A stretch of 64,000 bases of DNA, from assembly GCA_017629835.1 (NCBI GenBank), contig JAGBWK010000072.1:1-64000 (forward strand), given 5' to 3'. This stretch comes from Muribaculaceae bacterium. Its GTDB lineage: Bacteria; Bacteroidota; Bacteroidia; Bacteroidales; Muribaculaceae. Below, piece after piece: positions 44,124-52,531 of the stretch. The translations under genes and the position numbers were made by a program. Below the pieces are notes generated by a model that made no database searches, was not told where the DNA came from, and worked only from the letters and a program-made list of their open reading frames with translations. The first letter of the stretch is position 1. Every line of letters starts with the position of its first letter.

Positions 44124-44789
44124 ATGGAAAAGGAGATCAGATTCAACGACATTAAGAATTCCGACGAAATACGTCAGTATATCGAACGAGCCGACTTGAC
44201 CCTTAAGGCTTGCGGATACACGGAGCATAGTTTTGCTCACGCAGGAATAGTGGCAAAGGTGGCAGGTGACTTGCTCCACGACCTTGGTTACCCTGATTCT
44301 ACGGTTGAACTGGCACGTATCGCAGGCTATATGCACGACATAGGCAATGTAATCAATCGCGACGACCACGCCCAAAGTGGTGCGGTAATGGCGTTCCGCA
44401 TACTTGAGAAAATGGGGATGTCGACCGAAAATATCGCTCGCATCATATCAGCCATAGGCAATCACGATGAGAACACAGCTGTGCCTGTGGATGAAATCGC
44501 AGCTGCACTGATTCTTGCCGACAAAACCGACGTGCGCCGCAGCAGAGTGCGATGCAAACACTCCGAATTCGACATTCACGACCGCGTGAATTATGCCGTT
44601 GTCGACAATCGCACTATCCTCGATGTTGATAGCAAGACGTTTACGCAACGAATCACAATCGACACGGATATAGCATCGGCAATGAATTATTTCGAAATCT
44701 ATATGCAACGAGTGCTATTGTCGCGTCGCGCCGCCGAATTCTTGGGGCTCCAGTTTAAGCTGACAGTCAACGGCTCAACCATTTTCTAA
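44124..44789 (+). CDS. HD-domain hydrolase
   Basis: The 221-residue protein has the HD signature: HSFAHAGIV (about 43-51), YMHDIGN (about 76-82) and NHDEN (about 114-118) provide metal ligands. After that it has a LADKTDVRRSRVR segment common to small HD phosphohydrolases of unknown substrate. ATG at 44124 is chosen over the in-frame TTG at 44097. It has its own promoter. Confidence 0.85.
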   Translation: MEKEIRFNDIKNSDEIRQYIERADLTLKACGYTEHSFAHAGIVAKVAGDLLHDLGYPDSTVELARIAGYMHDIGNVINRDDHAQSGAVMAFRILEKMGMSTENIARIISAIGNHDENTAVPVDEIAAALILADKTDVRRSRVRCKHSEFDIHDRVNYAVVDNRTILDVDSKTFTQRITIDTDIASAMNYFEIYMQRVLLSRRAAEFLGLQFKLTVNGSTIF

Positions 44790-44804
44790 AAATTAGGCAA
44801 ACGC

Positions 44805-44835
44805 TTGCATAAAACGAAAAAAAACTATACCTTTG
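44805..44835 (+). promoter_or_regulatory. Bacteroidetes-type promoter for tRNA-Ala
   Basis: TTG at 44805-44807 and TACCTTTG at 44828-44835 are separated by 20 bases. Confidence 0.65.
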
Positions 44836-44850
44836 TCGCTGCAAACCAAC

Positions 44851-44924
44851 GGGGTATTAGCTCATCTGGCTAGAGCGCGACACTGGCAGTGTCGAGGTGA
44901 GCGGTTCGAGTCCGCTATACTCCA
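44851..44924 (+). tRNA. tRNA-Ala (GGC)
   Basis: The acceptor stem is GGGGTAT/ATACTCC with one G-U pair, the anticodon loop is CTGGCAG with anticodon GGC, and the T-loop is TTCGAGT. The discriminator is A and CCA is not encoded. Confidence 0.94.
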
Positions 44925-44937
44925 CCGTCAACATATC

Positions 44938-44972
44938 AACTGCTCGCAAACATCGCTTTGCGGGCAGTTTTT
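44938..44972 (+). terminator. intrinsic terminator after tRNA-Ala
   Basis: AACTGCTCGCAAA pairs with TTTGCGGGCAGTT with one mismatch, followed by a T run. Confidence 0.85.
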
Positions 44973-45026
44973 CATTTATTTTGGGGTGGAATTGGGGGAG
45001 GATGTGAATTATTTGTAAATTTTTTT

Positions 45027-45034
45027 TATCTTTG
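45027..45034 (+). promoter_or_regulatory. -7 element (TATCTTTG) for the polyphosphate polymerase operon
   Basis: TATCTTTG overlaps the TTG at 45032, so that codon cannot be in the transcript from this promoter. ATG 45044 would be almost leaderless and ATG 45056 would have about 15 leader bases. Confidence 0.45.
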
Positions 45035-45055
45035 CCATTGGATATGCCATTGGCC

Positions 45056-45820
45056 ATGAAAGATGTTTTAGGAACATACGATAGAATCTCTTTGGAGGAG
45101 ATGAAGGATGTACGGTTGATGAATCGTATAGACACTAAGTATGTGACTACCGTTCCGGTGCTTATTGAAATCCTAAAGCGCGCTAAACCAAACTATTACG
45201 CGCAATTTATCGACGGCGAATGTATGATGCCGTACTATACGCTCTACTACGATACGGAAGATACGGATATGTATATTCAGCATTTGCGAGGGCGAAAGCG
45301 GCGTCAGAAGATTCGCATACGAAAGTATGAGGCGACCAACATTTCGTTTCTTGAGGTTAAGAATAAGAACAATAAGGGGCGAACAAAGAAGAAGAGAACA
45401 GAATATTTGACGCCTAACGAGGACGTATTTACGGCATTCATCACGGAGCATGGGAATTATCCCGTAGATGCGCTGTCGCAGATGATAGAAAATCGATTTA
45501 CAAGGCTAACGTTGGTCAATAAAAATAAGACTGAGCGCCTGACAATAGATACAAACCTTAGATTTCACAATTTAGTTACCCAGCAGACGTGTCGTTTAGA
45601 TGATTTAGTAATCATTGAGCTTAAACGCGACGGCAATACTCATTCTCCTATATTGGAAGTGTTGCGCGAATTGCGAGTTCAGCCTGCAAAGTTTAGCAAG
45701 TATTGCATGGGTATGGCAATAACAAATCCAAAGCTAAAGAATAATAGATTCAAGCCTCGACTGCGATATGTTGAGAAATTGTGTAATATAAATCGAAATA
45801 TAAAATTTAATACAGAATAA
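45056..45820 (+). CDS. VTC-domain polyphosphate polymerase-like protein
   Basis: The 254-residue protein has the triphosphate-tunnel fold of the yeast VTC4 catalytic domain. Visible blocks are NRIDTKYV (about 22-29), the strand YTLYYDTEDTDMY, the basic RGRKRRQKIRIRKY (about 82-95), FLEVKNKN with the metal-binding Glu, RLTIDTNLRF and IELKRDG. The basic and acidic residues would line the tunnel that makes polyphosphate from nucleotide. It is chosen to start at 45056; 45044 is possible. The gene heads a four-gene operon with gaps of 3, 3 and 11 bases. The product in bacteria is not proven. Confidence 0.85.
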   Translation: MKDVLGTYDRISLEEMKDVRLMNRIDTKYVTTVPVLIEILKRAKPNYYAQFIDGECMMPYYTLYYDTEDTDMYIQHLRGRKRRQKIRIRKYEATNISFLEVKNKNNKGRTKKKRTEYLTPNEDVFTAFITEHGNYPVDALSQMIENRFTRLTLVNKNKTERLTIDTNLRFHNLVTQQTCRLDDLVIIELKRDGNTHSPILEVLRELRVQPAKFSKYCMGMAITNPKLKNNRFKPRLRYVEKLCNINRNIKFNTE

Positions 45821-45823
45821 ATC

Positions 45824-46486
45824 ATGGACGAATTGGAACTTTTAGACACTCCGTTGGTGCATACTGGTGATATGTGGCAGTTGCTACTTCGCTTTGCATT
45901 TAATGCGTTCTTTGTGTGGGTAATAATCCATAAGATGTATTATCCAAAGAGTTTGCGTAAGGACTACTACTTCACATTTGCAATGATAAGTGTGAGTATC
46001 TTTTTCCTTATATTCTTATTGGGAAGTGTGAAGATTAAGGTAGGGTTTGCGCTCGGTTTGTTTGCAATTTTCGGCATCATAAGGTATCGAACAGAGTCGA
46101 TGTCGGTGCGCGAGATGACCTATCTGTTTGTTATCATCGCTGTTTCAGTAATCAATGCGCTTGCAGTGACATTGAGTTATGCCGAATTGCTGCTTACTAA
46201 TGTCATATTTTTGCTGTGCATCCGTTTCAGCGAAAACTTGCCATGGCTGAAGCACACTTCAGAAAAGTTGGTGATGTATGACAAAATTGATCTCATTGCG
46301 CCAGAGCGTTACGATGAATTGGTGGAGGATTTGAAGAAGCGCCTCGGACTTCCTATTACTAAGGTTGAAGTGGGCGCAGTTGATTTCCTTCGCGACGTAG
46401 TGATGCTTAAGGTGTATTACGAAGATAATGATGGTAAAGGTAATAGTGTGAATGGAATGTTGAAGTTTCCCAAAGCAAATAGTTAA
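45824..46486 (+). CDS. DUF4956 membrane protein
   Basis: The 220-residue protein has four membrane helices in the first 130 residues (for instance FAFNAFFVWVIIHKMYY and SIFFLIFLLGSVKIKVG), the conserved ALGLFAIFGIIRYRTESM loop and a soluble C-terminal domain. DUF4956 proteins are commonly encoded next to VTC-domain polymerases, as here (3-base gap), so it is a likely membrane partner or channel. No activity is known. Confidence 0.85.
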   Translation: MDELELLDTPLVHTGDMWQLLLRFAFNAFFVWVIIHKMYYPKSLRKDYYFTFAMISVSIFFLIFLLGSVKIKVGFALGLFAIFGIIRYRTESMSVREMTYLFVIIAVSVINALAVTLSYAELLLTNVIFLLCIRFSENLPWLKHTSEKLVMYDKIDLIAPERYDELVEDLKKRLGLPITKVEVGAVDFLRDVVMLKVYYEDNDGKGNSVNGMLKFPKANS

Positions 46487-46489
46487 ACA

Positions 46490-47218
46490 ATGAAAACAAG
46501 AATATTTCTCATAGCTTTAGCGGCCATAGTGTCGTGTCAGGTGATGCAAGCTCAAAGCATTTGGGCATCGGCCGAAGCGAGCGCAAAAATCACAAAAGCG
46601 TTTGGCGTATATGTTGAGGCAGAGTATCGTACTCACGATAAAGTTTCGAGCACTGAGCGTTGGGCTGGAACTCTTGGTTTGGAATACAAGGCGTTGCCAT
46701 ACTTAAAATTGAGTGGCGGATACGCTTACATTCATCAGCATACATTGAAAGAGGTGACCAAAAAGGGGAATATCATACCTCCATATTGGCAGCCCAGACA
46801 TCGCGCATTCTTTGCATTGACAGGTAGCATCGACTGGAATAGATTTTCGTTCTCACTGCGCGAACGCTATCAGTACACCTATCGTACGAGCCAATCAGTG
46901 CCTAAGTTCGACAGCGACGGTGTGACGCCTAAGGCTCCCGAAGAGATAGTAGGCAAGGGCAAGCATATCCTTCGCTCTCGTCTTGAGGTTGAGTATAAAA
47001 TCAAGAAAAGTAAGTTTACTCCGTATATTTCCTATGAGATATACAATTCGCTCACTGACGGTTTTGCTGTCGACAAATCGCGCTACACGATAGGGTCGTC
47101 GTACAAAATCAACAAGAAGCATTCTGTCAGTCTTTACTATCGCTATCAGGATTCTGCCGACGAGGATGATGAAGACTCAGGACATATCATTGGCGTTGGA
47201 TATAAGTTCAAACTATAA
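46490..47218 (+). CDS. DUF2490 outer-membrane beta-barrel protein
   Basis: The 242-residue protein has a signal peptide (MKTRIFLIALAAIVSCQVMQAQ) and alternating amphipathic strands such as FGVYVEAEYRTHDK, FSFSLRERYQYTYR, LEVEYKIKK and YTIGSSYKINKKHSVSLYYRYQ. It ends with aromatic and hydrophobic residues (IGVGYKFKL) as in outer-membrane barrels. It is the third gene of the VTC operon and could connect the system to the outer membrane. Confidence 0.8.
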   Translation: MKTRIFLIALAAIVSCQVMQAQSIWASAEASAKITKAFGVYVEAEYRTHDKVSSTERWAGTLGLEYKALPYLKLSGGYAYIHQHTLKEVTKKGNIIPPYWQPRHRAFFALTGSIDWNRFSFSLRERYQYTYRTSQSVPKFDSDGVTPKAPEEIVGKGKHILRSRLEVEYKIKKSKFTPYISYEIYNSLTDGFAVDKSRYTIGSSYKINKKHSVSLYYRYQDSADEDDEDSGHIIGVGYKFKL

Positions 47219-47229
47219 AGAGAAGAAAT

Positions 47230-49116
47230 ATGAAATTCGGTAAATTATATAAATGTTTGCTGCTCGCTGGGCTGTTGGTAGGTGTCACTGCATGTACACC
47301 GCCGAGTGATGAGCCAGGTGGCGACGATACTCCCGAACAGCCGTCGACTGGTGGCGACGATTCGACCGGTAACGATGGCACAGTCGATGACGGCGATGCA
47401 CCCTCATTCGACACAACCATCGCCGACTGGAATGGCGAAATGGCCGATGATGCCGACAAAGATGTTGTTGGCTCTGACTCAGACATATATTATGAGCGCA
47501 ACAGCTTTACGTCGCTTGTGACAGTAACGTACAATGGCTCAACCGCGCAGGTTGAATCGAGCAACAGCAAGATACGCTGTCACACCTCAGGCGCATACGT
47601 AACGATTGATATGCAAACCAATGCGGTTTCAAAAGTTGAGGTCGTAGTCAGAGGCGAAAGCGACAATGGCGGCTTGAAAATCTATGGCGAAAAGAAATTC
47701 AAACTCACACTCGACGGCGTGAATCTGACCTCGCAGAAGGGCTCTGCTATCAATGTGCAGTGCAAAAAGAATATATTCGTTCATTTGCCCGAAGGCACGA
47801 CCAACTATCTGACTGATGCTGTGACATATAGTGACGATGATTACTATTTGGATTCTTCAATCGTAGAGGACCGAAAGGGTTGTTTCTTCGCTGAAGGCGA
47901 CTTTGTGTTTAGTGGCAAAGGAGTGTTGCTCGTAGCAGGTAAAAATAAGCACGGCGTGGTCAACGACGGCTATTTCTGGATGCGTCCAGGTGTTACGCTT
48001 GTGGTGACTGAGACGGCTAAAAATGCTATCCATGTGAAGGGTAGCGCCAACGATGAAATCGGCGTTTATATTGCTGGCGGTTTGATTTACGCCAACGTGG
48101 CATCACCAGCCGGAAAAGCAATAAAATGCGATATGGATGTAGAGATTGAAGGTGGTAAGCTGATGCTCAACACTTCGGGCGACGCTATCTATGAAGCAGA
48201 GCAATTCGACACATCTTCTGCTGCTGGTATTAAGGCCGACGGTTCAATCTACATTTCGGGCGGCACGCACACGATGAAGAGCACTGGCTTGGGTGGCAAG
48301 GGTATGAATGCTGAGTCGGAAATTAAGATATCAGGTGGCGAAACAACTATCACAACCACTGGTGACAAATATGTTTATTCAGCCAACCTAACCTCTTCGT
48401 CGAAGGGTGTTAAATCGACAGGCAATATCACGATGTCGAATGGCAAACTCAACATCGCTGTGTCGGGCAAAAGCGACGGTTCTGAAGGCTTGGAAAGCGA
48501 CGGCTCGGTGAATGTCAGAGGTGGCGAAATGTATGTTTACGCTTACGATAATGGCATCAATGTTGACATTTCGCTGAGTGTCAGCGGCGGCAAGGTGTAT
48601 GCTTATTCAAGCAATAGCGACGGCATCGACTCTAACGGACAGCTTGTTGTGTCGGGTGGCGTTGTAGTAGCATCAGGCAGCGGCGGCTCAGAGGGCGGTA
48701 TTGATGTCGACAACGGCAACAATTTCAAAATCAATGGCGGAACGGTAGTTGCGTGCGGAGGCTCGTTGCAGTCGGCACCGTCGTCGAGCAGTGCTCAACG
48801 CTCTGTGGCTTACTATGGCATTTCGTATGCTAAGAATCAGCAAGTTGCAGTGTTGGATGAATCGGCTAACCCGGTGTTGGCATTTGAATTCCCTCGCACG
48901 ATACAGAACGGTACACTCTTCTTCAGCAGCCCCGCAATTGCGGCAGACGGCACATACACCATTGAAACAGGTGGCACGTTGACCGATTATACTGATAGTT
49001 GGAATGGCTGGTATGGTGGCGGCACATGGAGCGGTGGCGAACAGATTGCGTTGTTCCAGCCTACGGATGTAGTCACCACGATTGGAGAGCCAAGTATGAG
49101 TGCACCAGTTTGGTAA
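47230..49116 (+). CDS. beta-helical carbohydrate-binding-domain lipoprotein (DUF4353 type)
   Basis: The 628-residue lipoprotein has a lipobox (LVGVTAC) followed by an acidic, Ser/Thr/Gly-rich linker to about residue 60, consistent with surface display. From about 85 to 520 it is built of about 20-25-residue turns with an xISGG-type core (for example ISGGTHTMKSTG, VRGGEMYVYAYDNGI, VSGGKVYAYSSNSDGID), as in right-handed beta-helix carbohydrate-binding domains. It closes the VTC-DUF4956-DUF2490 operon. In relatives a CotH-type kinase often accompanies this set; none is here. Confidence 0.82.
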   Translation: MKFGKLYKCLLLAGLLVGVTACTPPSDEPGGDDTPEQPSTGGDDSTGNDGTVDDGDAPSFDTTIADWNGEMADDADKDVVGSDSDIYYERNSFTSLVTVTYNGSTAQVESSNSKIRCHTSGAYVTIDMQTNAVSKVEVVVRGESDNGGLKIYGEKKFKLTLDGVNLTSQKGSAINVQCKKNIFVHLPEGTTNYLTDAVTYSDDDYYLDSSIVEDRKGCFFAEGDFVFSGKGVLLVAGKNKHGVVNDGYFWMRPGVTLVVTETAKNAIHVKGSANDEIGVYIAGGLIYANVASPAGKAIKCDMDVEIEGGKLMLNTSGDAIYEAEQFDTSSAAGIKADGSIYISGGTHTMKSTGLGGKGMNAESEIKISGGETTITTTGDKYVYSANLTSSSKGVKSTGNITMSNGKLNIAVSGKSDGSEGLESDGSVNVRGGEMYVYAYDNGINVDISLSVSGGKVYAYSSNSDGIDSNGQLVVSGGVVVASGSGGSEGGIDVDNGNNFKINGGTVVACGGSLQSAPSSSSAQRSVAYYGISYAKNQQVAVLDESANPVLAFEFPRTIQNGTLFFSSPAIAADGTYTIETGGTLTDYTDSWNGWYGGGTWSGGEQIALFQPTDVVTTIGEPSMSAPVW

Positions 49117-49124
49117 TCAAAGGT

Positions 49125-50036
49125 TTATTCTATGGTCGTAATGGCCTCACGATAACGGTCGAGAGTGGAAGCTTTGCGAATTGCTTTCAAGCAACGGTGG
49201 CCAATTTCCTCTTCGAGGTAATCCCAAAATGGCTTGATATGTTGCAGAATCTGCGTTTGTCCGCATAGTGTTTGCTCATACTCCGAGAGGAGTCGGTCGT
49301 GAAACTCAAGTAGAGTGGCGATGCGCATGGCGTGTTGCCACTCTTCGTTGTTGCGCCATTCGGTTGCAAGCGACGGACGAGCCAAGAGTCCGCGTCCTAT
49401 CATAATGGCAGCCGCGTTGGTGTGCGCCGACAGGTCGCCGATGTTGCGGATTTCGCCATTCCATACAATAGGGTTGGATGATTGCGATTCGAGTGAGCGA
49501 AACTCATCTATATATAAATCGCCAGAGTACATTTGACGGGCAATGCGAGGATGAATGGCTATGTGGTTAAGTTTTACGCTGCTCAGTAGTGGCAAAAGTG
49601 AGCGCCATTCATCGGGGTTATCCTTGCCAAGTCGCATCTTTACGGAGTAGGATGTGCTGCAGTCGGAGTCGATTTGTTTGACGATTTGCTCCATTGTGGC
49701 GATGTCGGAAATCATCGCTGCGCCTCGCCCTCGATTGGTCTGCATAGGATAGGGGCAGCCGAGATTGAGGTCGATACGATTGAATCCAAGTGTTTTTACT
49801 ACTTCTGTCAAAATGCGGAATTCTTCGAGCGAAGCGAAGATGATTTGAGGCACTAATGGAGTGCCGTCGCCGACAGAGGCTTTCAATCGTGCGATGTCTT
49901 GGCGGCGTGGCTCACCCTTTTCGATGCGTATAAAGGGGGTGTAATAACAATCCACTCCGCCGTAGATTTGGGAGTGGAGTCGTCGATATGCGTTGTCGAC
50001 ATATCCTTGCAAAGGAGCGAAATGAATCTCTTGCAT
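49125..50036 (-). CDS. tRNA-dihydrouridine synthase family protein
   Basis: This FMN enzyme reduces uridine in tRNA D-loops. The 303-residue protein has APLQGYVDNAYRRL at the N-terminus, the catalytic Cys in NLGCPYP (about 92-98), RGRGAAM, the FMN-binding Lys in YSVKMRLG and IAIHPR. It resembles the single Bacteroidetes Dus-like group more than DusA. Convergent with the beta-helix gene with 8 bases between them and probably cotranscribed with ruvB. Confidence 0.9.
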   Translation of the reverse strand: MQEIHFAPLQGYVDNAYRRLHSQIYGGVDCYYTPFIRIEKGEPRRQDIARLKASVGDGTPLVPQIIFASLEEFRILTEVVKTLGFNRIDLNLGCPYPMQTNRGRGAAMISDIATMEQIVKQIDSDCSTSYSVKMRLGKDNPDEWRSLLPLLSSVKLNHIAIHPRIARQMYSGDLYIDEFRSLESQSSNPIVWNGEIRNIGDLSAHTNAAAIMIGRGLLARPSLATEWRNNEEWQHAMRIATLLEFHDRLLSEYEQTLCGQTQILQHIKPFWDYLEEEIGHRCLKAIRKASTLDRYREAITTIE

Positions 50037-50065
50037 CGATTATCGCTTAAAATTCCTGAGAGGAT

Positions 50066-51094
50066 TTATTGCTCAAAAAGTCCAGGCAGCGACGACGCTG
50101 GCAGCTTGTGGCCGAGGTGGTTGTAAGCCTTTTCGGTGACTTCACGGCCGCGGGGAGTGCGTTTGATGAAGCCTTCTTTTATAAGGTATGGCTCATAAAC
50201 TTCCTCGATTGTGCCAGAGTCCTCGCCCAAAGCAGTGGCGATAGTGGTAAGCCCAACTGGTCCACCCTTGAATTTTGTGATAATGGTGGTGAGGAGCTTG
50301 TTGTCAATTTCATCGAGGCCGTATCGGTCGATGTTGAGGGCTTCGAGAGCATATTGGGCTATTTCGAGGTCGATTGTGCCAGTGCCTTTCACTTGGGCAA
50401 AGTCGCGCACGCGTCGCAGTAGGGCGTTGGCGATACGGGGAGTGCCACGGCTGCGCAATGCGATTTCTTGAGCTGCAGCCGAGGTGCATTTTATGTTGAG
50501 CAGCCCTGCCGAGCGCATTATGATGCGTTGCAGCACGGTGTGGTCGTAGTATTCCAAATGGCAGTTGATGCCGAAACGTGCACGAAGTGGTGCCGTAAGC
50601 AGGCCGCTGCGGGTGGTTGCTCCGATGAGTGTGAATGGGGCAAGGGTAAGCTGCACGCTACGTGCACCAGGACCCTTATCAATCATTATATCAATGCGAT
50701 AGTCCTCCATTGCGGAGTAGAGATACTCTTCAACTACGGGGCTAAGTCGGTGGATTTCATCGATGAAAAGCACGTCGTTTTCTTCGAGCGAGGTGAGTAT
50801 GCCGGCAAGGTCGCCCGGTTTGTCGAGCACGGGCCCAGAGGTAACTTTAAATCCGACGCCGAGCTCGTTTGCTATAATCGATGATAGTGTAGTCTTTCCA
50901 AGTCCCGGAGGTCCAAACAGTAGAAGGTGGTCGAGAGCCTCGCCGCGCATTTTTGCGGCAGCTACAAACACTTTGAGGTTTTCGACAATCTTTTCTTGTC
51001 CGTTGAAAGCGTCGAAATGTGATGGTCGCAGAGCGCGCTCGAAATCGCCGTCGCGCTCATTTCCCTGTCTGCGTATGTCGAATGAGTCTGCCAC
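50066..51094 (-). CDS. ruvB: Holliday junction branch-migration ATPase RuvB
   Basis: The 342-residue AAA+ motor works with RuvA. Walker A is GPPGLGKTT (61-69), Walker B is LFIDEIHRL and the arginine-finger region is [19 protein letters not shown]-terminal winged helix ends with the [16 protein letters not shown] motif. It lies 35 bases after the guanylyltransferase gene on the same strand. Confidence 0.97.
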   Translation of the reverse strand: MADSFDIRRQGNERDGDFERALRPSHFDAFNGQEKIVENLKVFVAAAKMRGEALDHLLLFGPPGLGKTTLSSIIANELGVGFKVTSGPVLDKPGDLAGILTSLEENDVLFIDEIHRLSPVVEEYLYSAMEDYRIDIMIDKGPGARSVQLTLAPFTLIGATTRSGLLTAPLRARFGINCHLEYYDHTVLQRIIMRSAGLLNIKCTSAAAQEIALRSRGTPRIANALLRRVRDFAQVKGTGTIDLEIAQYALEALNIDRYGLDEIDNKLLTTIITKFKGGPVGLTTIATALGEDSGTIEEVYEPYLIKEGFIKRTPRGREVTEKAYNHLGHKLPASSLPGLFEQ

Positions 51095-51129
51095 TCTGTT
51101 TGTCTGGCTTAAAGGGGAGTGTTAGTTGA

Positions 51130-52212
51130 TTATAAGTATTTGTCGCCAAACGAAATTTTAGCGTCGTTGACCATGTTTTTGATGCGTTGCTCTTCGGCTT
51201 TGGGGCATATGAGAAGCACATCGCCAGCATCGGCTACGATGTAGTCTTTCAATCCGTCGACTACTACGAGTTTGTCGCCATTGACAGCGAATATGTTGCC
51301 TTGAGAGTTGTAGGCCAGGACGTTGCAATTCTGGGTTACGTTGGCGTCGCGGTTTTTAGGCGAGTTGTCGTATAGTGCGCTCCAAGTGCCGAGGTCGTTC
51401 CACCCGAAGTCGACACATTCAACAAACACGTTTGATGCCTTTTCCATTACAGCAAAGTCGATAGAAATGCCCACGCATCCGGGGAAATTTTGTGCTATAA
51501 ATTCTTTTTCGGCGGGGGTGTTGTATTTGCCTGAGCCATTTTCGAAAATGGTGGCGATGTCGGCAGCATGCTCGGTCATAGCCTTCTTGATAGCCGCTGC
51601 GCTCCAGAGGAAAATGCCTGAATTCCAGAAGAATTCGCCCGATTCAACAAACACTTTTGCCAGCTCAAGGTTGGGCTTTTCGGTGAATGTTTTCACTTTG
51701 AGGATGCCCTCTTCCACCTCTTTGCCAACTTGAATGTAGCCGTAGCCAGTTTCGGGGCGAGTGGGGTTGATGCCGAGAGTGAGTAGAGCGTCGTTCTTTT
51801 CAACGAAATCGAAGCCGTGAAGGATGCTTTGCTCGAAATCGCGTTCGCGTGTGATAAGGTGGTCGCTGGGGGTAACAATCATCGATGCTTCGGGGTCGAT
51901 TTCAGCAATGTGCCAAGCGGCCCAAGCGATGCAGGGCGCGGTGTTGCGGCGAGCAGGTTCGAGAAGTATTTGGCTGTCGCTCAATTCGGGTAATTGCTCT
52001 TTGACCAACGGTGCGTATTGAGCGTTGGTGACAACGATTACATTCTTTGGGTCGACTATTGGGGTGATTCGGTCGTAGCTCATCTGAAGCAGAGAGCGGC
52101 CTGTGCCGAAGAAATCAATGAACTGTTTTGGACGGTCAGCGCGGCTGTAGGGCCAGAAACGGCTTCCGATGCCGCCACACATTATGACACAATAGCGATG
52201 TGGGTTAATCAT
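51130..52212 (-). CDS. manC: mannose-1-phosphate guanylyltransferase
   Basis: This enzyme makes GDP-mannose from GTP and mannose 1-phosphate. The 360-residue, single-domain protein starts at 52212 (MINPHRYCVIMCGG); an upstream ATG at 52323 would add an unrelated leader and lies beyond the predicted promoter. It has CGGIGSRFWPYSRADRPKQF (12-31), TPSDH, and FTEKPNLE. The isomerase domain of bifunctional ManC is absent. GDP-mannose feeds mannose, fucose or rhamnose units of surface glycans. Confidence 0.92.
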   Translation of the reverse strand: MINPHRYCVIMCGGIGSRFWPYSRADRPKQFIDFFGTGRSLLQMSYDRITPIVDPKNVIVVTNAQYAPLVKEQLPELSDSQILLEPARRNTAPCIAWAAWHIAEIDPEASMIVTPSDHLITRERDFEQSILHGFDFVEKNDALLTLGINPTRPETGYGYIQVGKEVEEGILKVKTFTEKPNLELAKVFVESGEFFWNSGIFLWSAAAIKKAMTEHAADIATIFENGSGKYNTPAEKEFIAQNFPGCVGISIDFAVMEKASNVFVECVDFGWNDLGTWSALYDNSPKNRDANVTQNCNVLAYNSQGNIFAVNGDKLVVVDGLKDYIVADAGDVLLICPKAEEQRIKNMVNDAKISFGDKYL

Positions 52213-52292
52213 AACTGATAGTTCTACAGAATTTATAGTTAACGATGTTGTCGGGGATGAACTGGTATTAGACGAGCATTGATCCCTCGATG

Positions 52293-52324
52293 CGAAGTTA
52301 CTAAAATAATCCGAACAAACCAAA
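52293..52324 (-). promoter_or_regulatory. Bacteroidetes-type promoter for the guanylyltransferase-ruvB-dus operon
   Basis: On the minus strand TTTG (52321-52324) and TAACTTCG (52293-52300) are 20 bases apart; the -7 has one mismatch. It lies about 80 bases before the start at 52212. Confidence 0.55.
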
Positions 52325-52531
52325 TCCCCTTCGTGATACTGTTCAAATGTGCTGGTTGGAGTATAGGAGGTGGAATTTTAGTACAGCGAATGTGCTATTT
52401 CCTGAGGAGGAAAAATGCAACGTGTGTTGAATTTTTTATGTGCAATGCAATTTAATAGTATAATTTTGATAAAAATTACCCTATTGTGATTCTCTATTAA
52501 TGTAATTTTGAACAAAAATTTATAATCAACC
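52325..52531. other. non-coding stretch before the GH3 gene, with two -7-like elements
   Basis: TAATTTTG occurs at 52461-52468 and 52503-52510; either could be the -7 of the downstream gene, though neither has a clean -33. A 24-codon open frame at 52415-52489 is preceded by GAGGAGG. Nothing else is recognisable. Confidence 0.4.

Noticed and set aside
52415-52489. A 24-codon open frame with a textbook GAGGAGG ribosome site before the GH3 gene
   Set aside because: Bacteroidetes seldom rely on such sites, a -7-like element lies inside the frame, and the peptide has no recognisable features. It is likely chance.
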